Position numbers and translations under genes: made by a program
From: Shewanella xiamenensis
GTDB lineage: Bacteria; Pseudomonadota; Gammaproteobacteria; Enterobacterales; Shewanellaceae
DNA length: 54,243 bases
Assembly: GCF_014647135.1 (NCBI RefSeq)
Contig: NZ_BMOP01000025.1
Location: 1 to 54,243 of the forward strand
Direction of reading: 5' to 3'
Shown: positions 1 to 8,070 of the stretch, one piece after another
How the letters are laid out: the number at the start of each line of letters is the position of its first letter
Numbering within the stretch: position 1 is the first letter of the stretch
Notes under the pieces: generated by a model
Seen by the model: the letters and a program-made list of their open reading frames with translations, nothing else
Told to the model about the DNA's origin: nothing
Database searches by the model: none

Positions 1-22
1 CTCCCGGCTGAGCTAAGCGACC
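1..22 (-). tRNA. tRNA-Val, partial (cut by window edge)
   Basis: These 22 bases match the 5' end (acceptor and D-arm) of the complete tRNA-Val copies that follow, on the minus strand. The rest, including the anticodon, lies outside the window. It carries the C variant in the D-loop (AGCCGGGA). Confidence 0.85.
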
Positions 23-47
23 CGGGGTAAATCAGTAGTGCAGAATA

Positions 48-123
48 TGGTGGTCGCTACTGGGATCGAACCAGTGACCCCCTCCTTGTAAGGGAGGTGC
101 TCTCCCGGCTGAGCTAAGCGACC
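48..123 (-). tRNA. tRNA-Val (anticodon UAC)
   Basis: A complete 76-nt cloverleaf on the minus strand with the CCA end encoded. The acceptor pairs GGTCGCT with AGCGACC, the anticodon loop is CTTACAA, and the T-loop is TTCGATC. D-loop variant is AGCCGGGA. It is part of a co-oriented array of at least six copies, probably one transcript. Confidence 0.97.
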
Positions 124-148
124 CGGGGTAAATCAGTAATGAAGAATA

Positions 149-224
149 TGGTGGTCGCTACTGGGATCGAACCAGTGACCCCCTCCTTGTAAGGGAGGTG
201 CTCTCCCGGCTGAGCTAAGCGACC
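149..224 (-). tRNA. tRNA-Val (anticodon UAC)
   Basis: A 76-nt copy with encoded CCA, anticodon TAC and the AGCCGGGA D-loop variant. It is separated from the previous copy by a 25-nt spacer that resembles the spacer before it, which suggests recent duplication. Confidence 0.97.
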
Positions 225-264
225 GGAATTCTTTCAATACAAATTTTTATGTCATTCACAAATA

Positions 265-340
265 TGGTGGTCGCTACTGGGATCGAACCAGTGACCCCCT
301 CCTTGTAAGGGAGGTGCTCTCCCAGCTGAGCTAAGCGACC
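265..340 (-). tRNA. tRNA-Val (anticodon UAC)
   Basis: A 76-nt copy with encoded CCA and anticodon TAC. It differs from its neighbours by a T in the D-loop (AGCTGGGA), the form usual in enterobacterial tRNA-Val. Confidence 0.97.
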
Positions 341-367
341 TGGGAATGACTACACAGTGAGGTTATA

Positions 368-443
368 TGGTGGTCGCTACTGGGATCGAACCAGTGACCC
401 CCTCCTTGTAAGGGAGGTGCTCTCCCGGCTGAGCTAAGCGACC
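368..443 (-). tRNA. tRNA-Val (anticodon UAC)
   Basis: A 76-nt copy with encoded CCA, anticodon TAC and the AGCCGGGA D-loop variant. Confidence 0.97.
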
Positions 444-491
444 CGGGTATATAACAACATGTAAACCATGATTAAATTTGCATTTAACACA

Positions 492-567
492 TGGTGGTCG
501 CTACTGGGATCGAACCAGTGACCCCCTCCTTGTAAGGGAGGTGCTCTCCCAGCTGAGCTAAGCGACC
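492..567 (-). tRNA. tRNA-Val (anticodon UAC), first of the array
   Basis: A 76-nt copy with encoded CCA, anticodon TAC and the AGCTGGGA D-loop variant. It is the copy nearest the promoter at 586-613, so it is the first transcribed. Confidence 0.97.
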
Positions 568-585
568 TCTGCTGTGTGGAGCCGT

Positions 586-613
586 ATTATAGGGAGGTTC
601 GATCGGGTGTCAA
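586..613 (-). promoter_or_regulatory. sigma-70 promoter of the tRNA-Val array
   Basis: Reading the minus strand, a perfect -35 TTGACA (613-608) and a perfect -10 TATAAT (591-586) are separated by 16 bp. The -10 lies about 18 bp before the first tRNA-Val. The stretch just after the -10 (ACGGCTCC) is GC-rich, as in stringently controlled stable-RNA promoters; that regulation is inference. Confidence 0.9.
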
Positions 614-991
614 CGCTTTTTAATGAAAAAAGCATTGGTCGCGCTATTTTTGTTCGCATTGACTTAATGTTAATCATGCGCTCATTTAAAGTGTTACTTT
701 ATTGGGCAATTTAAGATTGAGTGATTTAAGCAAGCTTTGTATATCAGCCCATAGTGAATATTACCGCACAAATAACCACTAAACTTTATCAGGTTTTCTA
801 TATCGACGAGACGATGGATTTTTAGGTCGGTTATAGGGCATGAGTTCAACAGCGCTGGTATACATTTATGATCCTGAGTCGAGGTGAGTGAGCGCGTTTA
901 GTTTCTATTATGATTGGTCAGCTAGCGATATCTATATCGAATTAATACATCGACTTTTGTGTTATCTGTATTATCAGCGGATATGTTCCAT

Positions 992-1019
992 TTGCAGCGC
1001 TGACTTAGGCTGCTAGAAT
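992..1019 (+). promoter_or_regulatory. candidate gltX promoter
   Basis: A weak -35 TTGCAG (992-997), a 16-bp spacer and a -10 TAGAAT (1014-1019) preceded by TGC, giving an extended -10. It lies about 60 bp before the gltX start. It is based on motif match only. Confidence 0.45.
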
Positions 1020-1081
1020 AAGCCCACTTTTTATCGTGATTGTCTTTATCTAGACGACTTTATATAGGTTAGTGTCCCACT

Positions 1082-2491
1082 ATGACAACTAAGACGCGTT
1101 TTGCCCCTAGCCCAACAGGCTTTTTGCACGTGGGCGGTGCCCGTACTGCACTTTATTCTTGGTTACAAGCCCGTGCCAATAACGGTGAGTTTGTTTTACG
1201 TATCGAAGATACGGATATTGAGCGTTCTACTCAGGCCGCTTGTGATGCCATTTTAGAGGGCATGAACTGGTTAGGTCTAACGTGGGATGAGGGCCCGTAC
1301 TATCAAACTAAGCGTTTTGATCGTTATAACGAAATCATCGCGCAAATGTTAGAGCAGGGCACAGCCTATAAATGTTATTGCTCGCGTGAACGTATCGATG
1401 CGTTAAGAGAAGCACAAGCGGCAAATGGCGAAGCACAAAAATACGATGGTTGCTGCCGTGACTTGCCGGCGCGTGATACTGATGAGCCTTTTGTTGTACG
1501 TTTTAAAAACCCTATCGGTGGTTCAGTCGTATTTGATGACCATGTTCGTGGCCGTATCGAATTCTCAAACGACGCGTTAGATGATCTGATCATTGCTCGT
1601 ACCGATGGTGTACCTACCTATAACTTCTGTGTAGTGGTAGACGATTGGGATATGGGGATTACCTGTGTAGTGCGTGGTGAAGACCATATCAACAACACGC
1701 CACGCCAAATCAACATCCTTAAAGCATTGGGTGCACCTATTCCTGAATACGCCCACGTATCGATGATCTTAGGGGATGATGGTGCCAAGCTGTCTAAGCG
1801 CCATGGTGCGGTAAGCGTGATGCAATACCGTGATGATGGTTATCTGCCTGAAGCACTGCTTAACTATTTAGTACGTTTAGGTTGGTCACATGGCGACCAA
1901 GAAGTGTTCTCTTTAGAGGAAATGAAGCAGTACTTTAAGTTAGATGATATTAACAAAGCCCCTTCAGCCTTTAATACCGAAAAACTGGTTTGGTTAAACC
2001 AACACTATATTAAGACGCTTGATCCTGAATATGTGGCTTCCCACTTACAATGGCATATGGACGATCAAAAGATTGATACGTCAAATGGTCCAGCTTTATC
2101 AGCTGTAGTGACAGCATTAGCTGAACGTGCCAAAACGTTAAAAGAGTTAGCTGCATCTAGCCGTTACTTCTATGAAGATTTTGCCGAGTTCGATGCCGAG
2201 CAGGCGAAAAAGCATTTACGTGGTGTGGCGCTTGAGCCATTACAATTAGTGCAACAAAAGCTAGCGGCATTAACAGAATGGACCGTTGAAGGTATCCACC
2301 AAGCCATTGAAGCCACCGCTGCGGAATTAGAAGTAGGTATGGGTAAAGTGGGGATGCCATTACGTGTCGCTGTGACCGGAGCAGGGCAGTCTCCAGGCTT
2401 AGATATCACCTTATTCTTAATAGGAAAGGCACGCTCTGAGCAAAGAATATCCAAAGCGATTGAATTTGTAGCAGATAGAATAAATTCCTAA
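1082..2491 (+). CDS. gltX: glutamate--tRNA ligase
   Basis: Glutamyl-tRNA synthetase (469 aa) charges tRNA-Glu with glutamate in the cytoplasm. It is class Ib. The HIGH-type motif is HVGG at residues 16-19 after the PSPTGFL lead-in, and the KMSKS-type motif is KLSKR at 236-240. Cysteines C98, C100 and C124/C125 sit where zinc-binding GltX enzymes hold the metal. The length matches the bacterial family. It lies between the tRNA-Val array and the tRNA-Ala/Glu cluster; E. coli gltX also sits between valine and alanine tRNA genes. Here seven copies of its own substrate tRNA are adjacent too. No terminator is visible between its stop and the tRNA promoter at 2500. Confidence 0.98.
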   Translation: MTTKTRFAPSPTGFLHVGGARTALYSWLQARANNGEFVLRIEDTDIERSTQAACDAILEGMNWLGLTWDEGPYYQTKRFDRYNEIIAQMLEQGTAYKCYCSRERIDALREAQAANGEAQKYDGCCRDLPARDTDEPFVVRFKNPIGGSVVFDDHVRGRIEFSNDALDDLIIARTDGVPTYNFCVVVDDWDMGITCVVRGEDHINNTPRQINILKALGAPIPEYAHVSMILGDDGAKLSKRHGAVSVMQYRDDGYLPEALLNYLVRLGWSHGDQEVFSLEEMKQYFKLDDINKAPSAFNTEKLVWLNQHYIKTLDPEYVASHLQWHMDDQKIDTSNGPALSAVVTALAERAKTLKELAASSRYFYEDFAEFDAEQAKKHLRGVALEPLQLVQQKLAALTEWTVEGIHQAIEATAAELEVGMGKVGMPLRVAVTGAGQSPGLDITLFLIGKARSEQRISKAIEFVADRINS

Positions 2492-2499
2492 AAAACGAG

Positions 2500-2528
2500 T
2501 TGACACATTTAGGTGCGCTGCATAGAAT
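2500..2528 (+). promoter_or_regulatory. promoter of the tRNA-Ala/tRNA-Glu cluster
   Basis: A perfect -35 TTGACA (2500-2505), a 17-bp spacer and a -10 TAGAAT (2523-2528) are followed by a GC-rich discriminator (GCGCCTCGC). It begins 9 bp after the gltX stop codon. The GC-rich discriminator suggests stringent control, as for stable-RNA operons (inference). Confidence 0.88.
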
Positions 2529-2595
2529 GCGCCTCGCAGTTGAGACACAGACGAGCAAATGCTTGTAGTGCACTTAAATGTGGTTTAATAAGTTT

Positions 2596-2671
<76 letters not shown>

Positions 2672-2730
2672 AACTTACCGCCGATATTAAGCGAGAGTTT
2701 TTAACGAAATTCAAATTAATATGTCCTTGT

Positions 2731-2806
2731 GTCCCCTTCGTCTAGAGGCCTAGGACACCGCCCTTTCACGGCGGTAACAGGGGTTCGAATCCCCTAGGGG
2801 ATACCA
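2731..2806 (+). tRNA. tRNA-Glu (anticodon UUC)
   Basis: A 76-nt tRNA with encoded CCA and anticodon loop CTTTCAC. The acceptor GTCCCCT pairs with AGGGGAT, so the first pair is a G1:U72 wobble instead of the G1:C72 of E. coli tRNA-Glu. All seven copies share this. Confidence 0.97.
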
Positions 2807-2913
2807 CTATGTTTTACGACATAGTGCTCCTACCAAATAGCTAACGAGTTGTCTGGTAAGAACAAATCTAAATTTCTGCGATATACTGAGTTTCAGTTTT
2901 GTCGAAAGAGTTT

Positions 2914-2989
<76 letters not shown>

Positions 2990-3052
2990 ATTTCGCCATA
3001 TTAAGCGAGAGCACTGTTAGTCATAATAGTTGTCAAATTAATATGTCCTTGT

Positions 3053-3128
3053 GTCCCCTTCGTCTAGAGGCCTAGGACACCGCCCTTTCACGGCGGTAAC
3101 AGGGGTTCGAATCCCCTAGGGGATACCA
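3053..3128 (+). tRNA. tRNA-Glu (anticodon UUC)
   Basis: Identical to the first tRNA-Glu. The following spacer contains an 8-bp inverted repeat (ATCCCAAA with TTTGGGAT) that can form a stem-loop between this tRNA and the next. Confidence 0.97.
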
Positions 3129-3206
3129 CTTTCATCCCAAATGACTAACGAGTTGTTTGGGATAAATAGCAAGACCTCAGTTATGAGGAAAAACATAAGT
3201 CCTTGT

Positions 3207-3282
3207 GTCCCCTTCGTCTAGAGGCCTAGGACACCGCCCTTTCACGGCGGTAACAGGGGTTCGAATCCCCTAGGGGATACCA
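3207..3282 (+). tRNA. tRNA-Glu (anticodon UUC)
   Basis: Identical 76-nt copy. The spacers on both sides are almost the same sequence. Confidence 0.97.
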
Positions 3283-3360
3283 CTTTCATCCCAAATGACT
3301 AACGAGTTGTTTGGGATAAATCGCAAGACCTCAGTTATGAGGAAAAACATAAGTCCTTGT

Positions 3361-3436
3361 GTCCCCTTCGTCTAGAGGCCTAGGACACCGCCCTTTCACG
3401 GCGGTAACAGGGGTTCGAATCCCCTAGGGGATACCA
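3361..3436 (+). tRNA. tRNA-Glu (anticodon UUC)
   Basis: Identical 76-nt copy. A 9-bp stem-loop (3435-3443 pairing with 3452-3460) begins inside its CCA end, a plausible processing signal. Confidence 0.97.
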
Positions 3437-3534
3437 CTCTATCTCTAATAAGATAGAGTGCATCACAAATGACTAACGAGTTATTTGAGATAAATAGTAA
3501 GACCTCAGTTATGAGGAAAAACATAAGTCCTTGT

Positions 3535-3610
3535 GTCCCCTTCGTCTAGAGGCCTAGGACACCGCCCTTTCACGGCGGTAACAGGGGTTCGAATCCCCTA
3601 GGGGATACCA
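3535..3610 (+). tRNA. tRNA-Glu (anticodon UUC)
   Basis: Identical 76-nt copy in a strict 174-bp periodic unit (tRNA plus 98-nt spacer). Confidence 0.97.
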
Positions 3611-3708
3611 CTCTATCCCTAATAAGATAGAGTGCATCACAAATGACTAACGAGTTGTTTGAGATAAATAGCAAGACCTCAGTTATGAGGAAAAACATAA
3701 GTCCTTGT

Positions 3709-3784
3709 GTCCCCTTCGTCTAGAGGCCTAGGACACCGCCCTTTCACGGCGGTAACAGGGGTTCGAATCCCCTAGGGGATACCA
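3709..3784 (+). tRNA. tRNA-Glu (anticodon UUC)
   Basis: Identical 76-nt copy, 174 bp after the previous one. Confidence 0.97.
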
Positions 3785-3882
3785 CTCTATCTCTAATAAG
3801 ATAGAGTGCATCACAAATGACTAACGAGTTGTTTGAGATAAATAGTAAGACCTCAGTTATGAGGAAAAACATAAGTCCTTGT

Positions 3883-3958
3883 GTCCCCTTCGTCTAGAGG
3901 CCTAGGACACCGCCCTTTCACGGCGGTAACAGGGGTTCGAATCCCCTAGGGGATACCA
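3883..3958 (+). tRNA. tRNA-Glu (anticodon UUC), last of the cluster
   Basis: Identical 76-nt copy, 174 bp after the previous one. It is followed by a different downstream sequence with an inverted repeat (CAACTAA with TTAGTTG) and then the terminator at 3999-4022. Confidence 0.97.
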
Positions 3959-3998
3959 CCTCAACTAAAGTTAATCGCTAACGTTAGTTGAAGACAAT

Positions 3999-4022
3999 AA
4001 ACCATCGAAAGATGGTTTTTTT
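3999..4022 (+). terminator. Rho-independent terminator of the tRNA cluster
   Basis: An 8-bp stem AAACCATC/GATGGTTT with a GAAA tetraloop is followed by a T-run. It lies 40 bp after the last tRNA-Glu. Confidence 0.88.
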
Positions 4023-4041
4023 GTATCTATTATTTTATCGT

Positions 4042-4146
4042 GCCACAAGCCACAAGCCACAAGCCACAAGCCACAAGCCACAAGCCACAAGCCACAAGCC
4101 ACAAGCCACAAGCCACAAGCCACAAGCCACAAGCCACAAGCCACAA
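4042..4146. repeat. 15 exact tandem copies of GCCACAA
   Basis: One hundred and five bases consist of exactly 15 uninterrupted copies of the heptamer GCCACAA, with no base variation. The array is intergenic. A 7-bp unit shifts frame each copy, so it would translate as a 7-residue period (ATSHKPQ) in any frame. Perfect identity suggests copy number varies by slippage. Confidence 0.97.
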
Positions 4147-4273
4147 CGTTTATTGGTTTTCTCTGTTTCTATTGGGGTTAGACTTGCTTGCTGCATATTG
4201 GGATAAAGTCTTGGAACGATGTCTCGCTGTTAGTATGCAACAACACTATTTAGGACGGGGCAGAACAAAATAA

Positions 4274-4300
4274 AAAGGCGACTTAATGTCGCCTTTAAAA
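4274..4300 (-). terminator. terminator of the ABC transporter gene
   Basis: A 9-bp stem AAAGGCGAC/GTCGCCTTT with a TTAAT loop. On the minus strand it is followed by a T-rich tract. It lies about 30 bp past the stop of the gene at 4327. Confidence 0.85.
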
Positions 4301-4326
4301 TCAGTTCATTAAGTTACAACTCGGCA

Positions 4327-6156
4327 CTATTCAACCCCTAAAAATCCGCCAGTTTGGTGAGCCCATAACTGGGCATAAATACCGCCAGCAGCAATCAACT
4401 CTTGATGTGTTCCTTGCTCGACGATACGTCCTTGATCGAGCACGATTAATCTGTCCATTGCGGCAATAGTTGATAATCGATGGGCTATTGCAATTACGGT
4501 TTTGCCCTGCATCAATTCGTACAAGCTTTCTTGAATCGCAGCTTCAACTTCAGAGTCCAAGGCAGAAGTGGCCTCATCGAGCAGTAAAATAGGGGCATTT
4601 TTTAATAGCACCCTAGCAATCGCGATACGTTGTCTCTGTCCGCCAGAGAGTTTCACGCCGCGTTCACCGACTTGTGCATCTAAACCATGATTGCCATTAG
4701 GGTCGGTTAGTTCATTAATAAAATCATGGGCCTGAGCTTGTTTAATCGCATGTTCGAGTTGGATTTCGCTCGCCCCTGGATTGCCGTACAGAATATTTTC
4801 ACGAATCGTGCGGTGCAGTAGGGAAGTGTCTTGGGTGACCATACCAATCTGTGAACGTAGCGAATCCTGTTTGACAGATTTAATGTCTTGTCCATCGATA
4901 CAAATTTGGCCTTTCTCAACATCGTAAAAGCGCATTAACAGATTGACTAAGGTAGACTTACCCGCGCCAGAGCGGCCAACTAGACCGACTTTTTCGCCCG
5001 CTTTGATCGTGAGGTTGAGTTCGTCGATTACGCCAGTATTTTCACCATAATGAAAGCTCACCTGATTAAAATCGATCCGACCTTGTTCCACTACTAAGGT
5101 GTTTGCATCTGGCGAGTCTTGAATGAGTGTTGTCTTGGAAAGGGTGTTCATCCCATCGGTGACTGTACCAATATTTTCAAATAATGAACTGATTTCCCAC
5201 ATGATCCATTGCGACATCCCATTGAGGCGCAGCGCTAAACTCACGGCAATTGCAATTGCACCCACCGAGATGGCATTGTCACTCCAAAGCGCGATTGATA
5301 CGGCGGCAATGCTGAACGCGAGTAAGTAGTTAATGATTTGTACACTGACGCTGATCCCTGTGACGAGGCGCATCTGGCGATAAACCGTGTCGAGGAAACT
5401 GCGCATACTCGCCTTGGCATACTCGGCCTCTTTATCCGTATGGGCGAAGAGTTTCACCGTGGTGATATTGGTGTAACTATCAACAATGCGTCCTGTCATC
5501 GTCGAGCGGGCATCGGCCTGTTCGGTTGAGACCGTTTTAAGCCGCGGCACAAAGTACCATTGCAGACCAATATAGAGCGCTAGCCAAATCAGCATCGGGA
5601 CCACTAGGCGCACATCGGCACTGGCCACCATCACCAGCATGGAGGTGAAGTAGACTAAAATGTATACCAGTACATCGAGGAGTTTCATCACGGTTTCACG
5701 CACCGCAAGGGAGGTTTGCATCACCTTAGTGGCAATACGGCCAGCAAAGTCATTCTGATAGAAGGAGACGCTTTGTTTGAGCAGATAGCGGTGCGCAAGC
5801 CAGCGGATCGACATGGGATAATTACCCAGCAAGGTTTGATGCATGATTAGTGCATGAAATAGCACTAATAATGGCATCACCAGTAGGACCATTACACCCA
5901 TTAATATCAGCGTTGAACCTTCATCCTGATAGAGCGTCTCTGGGCTTTTTTTCACTAACCAATCGACTAATTGTCCCATAAAGCCAAAGAGTGAAACTTC
6001 GAGCATGGCGATGAAGGCTGTCAACACTGACATTAATATCAGCGGTAATTCATAACCCTTAGTGTAGTGGCGGCAAAACGCATACACCCCCGTGGGAGGC
6101 TTGGTTGGTTCGCCATCCGGTAGGGCTTCCACCCAAGATTCAAATCGTTTAAACAT
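4327..6156 (-). CDS. ABC exporter, fused permease and ATPase
   Basis: A 609-aa half-transporter of the lipid A/multidrug exporter type, expected to dimerise in the inner membrane. The N-terminal membrane domain (about residues 35-340) has several hydrophobic spans. The C-terminal ATPase has Walker A GRSGAGKST (394-402), Q-loop TQD (441-443), signature LSGGQ (503-507), Walker B ILLLDEAT (523-530) and the H-loop histidine at 559, so it looks active. The substrate cannot be read from the sequence. It is a single gene, divergent from the Ada-AlkA gene and followed by its own terminator, with no adaptor or outer-membrane partner next to it. Confidence 0.93.
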   Translation of the reverse strand: MFKRFESWVEALPDGEPTKPPTGVYAFCRHYTKGYELPLILMSVLTAFIAMLEVSLFGFMGQLVDWLVKKSPETLYQDEGSTLILMGVMVLLVMPLLVLFHALIMHQTLLGNYPMSIRWLAHRYLLKQSVSFYQNDFAGRIATKVMQTSLAVRETVMKLLDVLVYILVYFTSMLVMVASADVRLVVPMLIWLALYIGLQWYFVPRLKTVSTEQADARSTMTGRIVDSYTNITTVKLFAHTDKEAEYAKASMRSFLDTVYRQMRLVTGISVSVQIINYLLAFSIAAVSIALWSDNAISVGAIAIAVSLALRLNGMSQWIMWEISSLFENIGTVTDGMNTLSKTTLIQDSPDANTLVVEQGRIDFNQVSFHYGENTGVIDELNLTIKAGEKVGLVGRSGAGKSTLVNLLMRFYDVEKGQICIDGQDIKSVKQDSLRSQIGMVTQDTSLLHRTIRENILYGNPGASEIQLEHAIKQAQAHDFINELTDPNGNHGLDAQVGERGVKLSGGQRQRIAIARVLLKNAPILLLDEATSALDSEVEAAIQESLYELMQGKTVIAIAHRLSTIAAMDRLIVLDQGRIVEQGTHQELIAAGGIYAQLWAHQTGGFLGVE

Positions 6157-6202
6157 GAATTGACTCTATTTTATTGAGAAAAGTAAATGGGGAAAACGTC
6201 GA

Positions 6203-6282
6203 GGTGTCTAGCATATAGGATCTTGCACTTTAAAAGCACGCGATGATCCAGTTCCGTTTTCCGCGAGTGTGCTAGCATAGGG
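6203..6282 (+). promoter_or_regulatory. direct repeat in the ABC transporter/ada-alkA divergent region
   Basis: The motif GTGT, optional G, CTAGCATA occurs twice on the plus strand with its CTAGCATA core at 6208-6215 and 6272-6279, 64 bp (about six helical turns) apart. The second copy contains an extended -10-like TGCTAGCAT. It could be a regulator site or paired promoter elements for the repair gene; this is a guess from position. Confidence 0.35.
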
Positions 6283-6337
6283 TGACGTACAGTAACCGAC
6301 AAGTACAAAATTGTGAATAAGATTGTCGGATAGCCAA

Positions 6338-7963
6338 ATGAAGCTGATAGCAGTGAGTCCAAAACCAACCACTAAACCACTAGTCGTGCCGGTAGTAAAC
6401 GATTTGCAAGAGTGCTACTTATCCGCGACGATTTGCCGCGAGGCTCGCATCAGCCGTGATCCACGTTTTGACGGTAAGTTCTTTGTGGGCGTGTTAAGTA
6501 CGGGCATTTACTGCCGAACGGTGTGCCCTGCCGTTGCACCTAAAGAAGAAAACGTACGTTATTTCGACTCGGCCATTAAAGCCGCACAGGCGGGGCTGAG
6601 GCCTTGCCTACGTTGCCGCCCCGACAGTGCACCAGGCTCTAATCCGTGGAAAGGGACAGGCACAACCCTAGACAGAGCTATAGGTTTGATTGAAGCTGGC
6701 GCCTTATCGGGTGAGCATGGATTAACGGTCGAGGCCTTGGCGGACAAACTGGGGATCAGCAGCCGTTATCTAAATAAGTTATTTACCTCTGGATTTGGCA
6801 CTTCGCCTAAGCAATTTGCACTCTATCGTCAGTTAATGTTCGCAAAACAGTTGTTGCATCAGACGCAGCTGCCCATCACTCAGGTTGCGCTTGCCGCAGG
6901 CTTTAACAGTATTCGCCGTTTCAACGAGGCATTTCAACAGACTCTGCAATTAACGCCCACACAGTTAAGAAAATCCAGTCTGAAGTCGACTGCCAAGTTA
7001 GAGGAAGAGGAGAGAACTAATAAGGCTAGTCCGCAGGAGATGCCAGCGCACAGTTTGAGTCTATATCAGTATTACCGACCGCCGCTCGATTGGCCGGCGC
7101 AGTTAGCCTTTTATCGCCTGCGCGCCGTGGCGGGAATGGAGTGGTTTAGTGAGGGGGCAAATCATGACTCCAACGACATGATGTCCCAAGATACACTTGA
7201 GTATGGTCGCACCTTGCAACTTGAGGATATCTGCGCAGTGGTGCGTATCGCCCATGAGGCACATTTGCATCGCTTTAAAATCACACTGACATTAACACCC
7301 GACTCGCCCTTGGCCGGCCTACAAAAACTCATCACCCAAGTGCGGCGCATTTTAGATCTCGATGCAGATATGCAGCTGATTGAGCACAACCTACAGCGTT
7401 TGACCGATCTTAAGTTAATCCCTAAATCAGGTCTTAGGATCCCGGGAGCAGGATCTTTATTTGAGGCGGGTTGCCGAGCCGTTTTAGGTCAGCAGGTGAG
7501 CGTAGTGCAGGCCACTAAGTTACTCAATTTATTGGTCGAAGCCTATGGCGAACGTTTTAGCTTAAACGGGCAAGAGTATCGCTTGTTCCCTACACCGCAG
7601 CTGATCCGTCATGCATGCCTCGATGAGCTTAAAATGCCTGGCGCGCGCAAACTGGCGCTCAATGCGCTTGCTGCGTTTATCTGTGAACACCCAGAAGCCA
7701 CAGCCGATGAGTGGATTAGGGTAAAAGGCATTGGCCCCTGGACCATTGCCTATGCCAAATTACGTGGGCTTGGCGATCCAAATATCTTCCTGCACACGGA
7801 TTTAATTGTGAAAAAGCAATTACTGGCGACGATGGGTGAGCAGACAGGGTTAGATACTGAAGCGCAAAAACAACTGGATTATTCAGCGATTGTTGAGCGG
7901 ATAAGTGCAGATATCGCCCCTTGGGGGAGTTATTTGACCTTCCTGCTGTGGTCCAATGCATAG
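6338..7963 (+). CDS. Ada N-terminal/AraC-type regulator fused to AlkA 3-methyladenine DNA glycosylase
   Basis: A 541-aa fusion with three parts. Residues about 30-100 form the Ada metal-binding domain: C59, C63, C90 and C93 have exactly the spacing of C38, C42, C69 and C72 of E. coli Ada, where C38 accepts a methyl group from phosphotriesters and turns Ada into an activator. An AraC-type helix-turn-helix follows (about 105-210). The rest is an AlkA-type glycosylase with the helix-hairpin-helix (VKGIGPWTI) and a catalytic aspartate at about 488 (FLHTDL). It likely senses methylation and excises alkylated bases. I chose the ATG at 6338; a TTG five codons upstream is in frame. It is followed by ogt, the methyltransferase missing from this fusion. 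Confidence 0.92.
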   Translation: MKLIAVSPKPTTKPLVVPVVNDLQECYLSATICREARISRDPRFDGKFFVGVLSTGIYCRTVCPAVAPKEENVRYFDSAIKAAQAGLRPCLRCRPDSAPGSNPWKGTGTTLDRAIGLIEAGALSGEHGLTVEALADKLGISSRYLNKLFTSGFGTSPKQFALYRQLMFAKQLLHQTQLPITQVALAAGFNSIRRFNEAFQQTLQLTPTQLRKSSLKSTAKLEEEERTNKASPQEMPAHSLSLYQYYRPPLDWPAQLAFYRLRAVAGMEWFSEGANHDSNDMMSQDTLEYGRTLQLEDICAVVRIAHEAHLHRFKITLTLTPDSPLAGLQKLITQVRRILDLDADMQLIEHNLQRLTDLKLIPKSGLRIPGAGSLFEAGCRAVLGQQVSVVQATKLLNLLVEAYGERFSLNGQEYRLFPTPQLIRHACLDELKMPGARKLALNALAAFICEHPEATADEWIRVKGIGPWTIAYAKLRGLGDPNIFLHTDLIVKKQLLATMGEQTGLDTEAQKQLDYSAIVERISADIAPWGSYLTFLLWSNA

Positions 7964-8070
7964 GACATTTCAGGCCATGTTTATTGATTCAGTACCGAGG
8001 CTCTATATGAGAGCCACTATTTGAAACACAGTACGAAAACACTGTACTAAAGCCGCTGACGAGAACCACT

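Larger units (their letters stand above)
568..1081. other. intergenic region between tRNA-Val array and gltX
   Basis: This 514-bp AT-rich gap holds the divergent tRNA-Val promoter at its left end and a candidate gltX promoter at 992-1019. I see no credible gene in the rest. Confidence 0.7.
3361..3882 (+). repeat. 174-bp tandem repeat of tRNA-Glu plus spacer
   Basis: Three consecutive 174-bp units (3361-3534, 3535-3708, 3709-3882), each a tRNA-Glu gene and a 98-nt spacer, differ at only a few bases. A fourth tRNA follows without its spacer. The copy at 3207 has a shorter 78-nt spacer sharing the downstream half. Each spacer holds a CCTCA-gtta-TGAGG stem-loop, and the longer ones add a 9-bp stem-loop right after the tRNA. 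Confidence 0.9.
3959..4326. other. intergenic region with terminators and heptamer array
   Basis: This gap holds the tRNA terminator, the GCCACAA array, and a terminator for the converging ABC transporter gene. Open frames cross the array only because the 7-bp unit is free of stops in these frames; I do not treat them as genes. Confidence 0.7.

Noticed and set aside
1..567. Interspersed direct repeats at the left edge as a CRISPR-like or mobile element
   Set aside because: The repeats are complete tRNA-Val genes with encoded CCA ends; the spacers are ordinary intergenic DNA.
3988..4273. Two overlapping plus-strand open frames through the heptamer array (translated as ATSHKPQ repeats)
   Set aside because: They exist because the 7-bp unit has no stop in these frames. 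One starts inside the tRNA terminator, neither has a ribosome binding site, and the identical DNA units show no codon-level selection.
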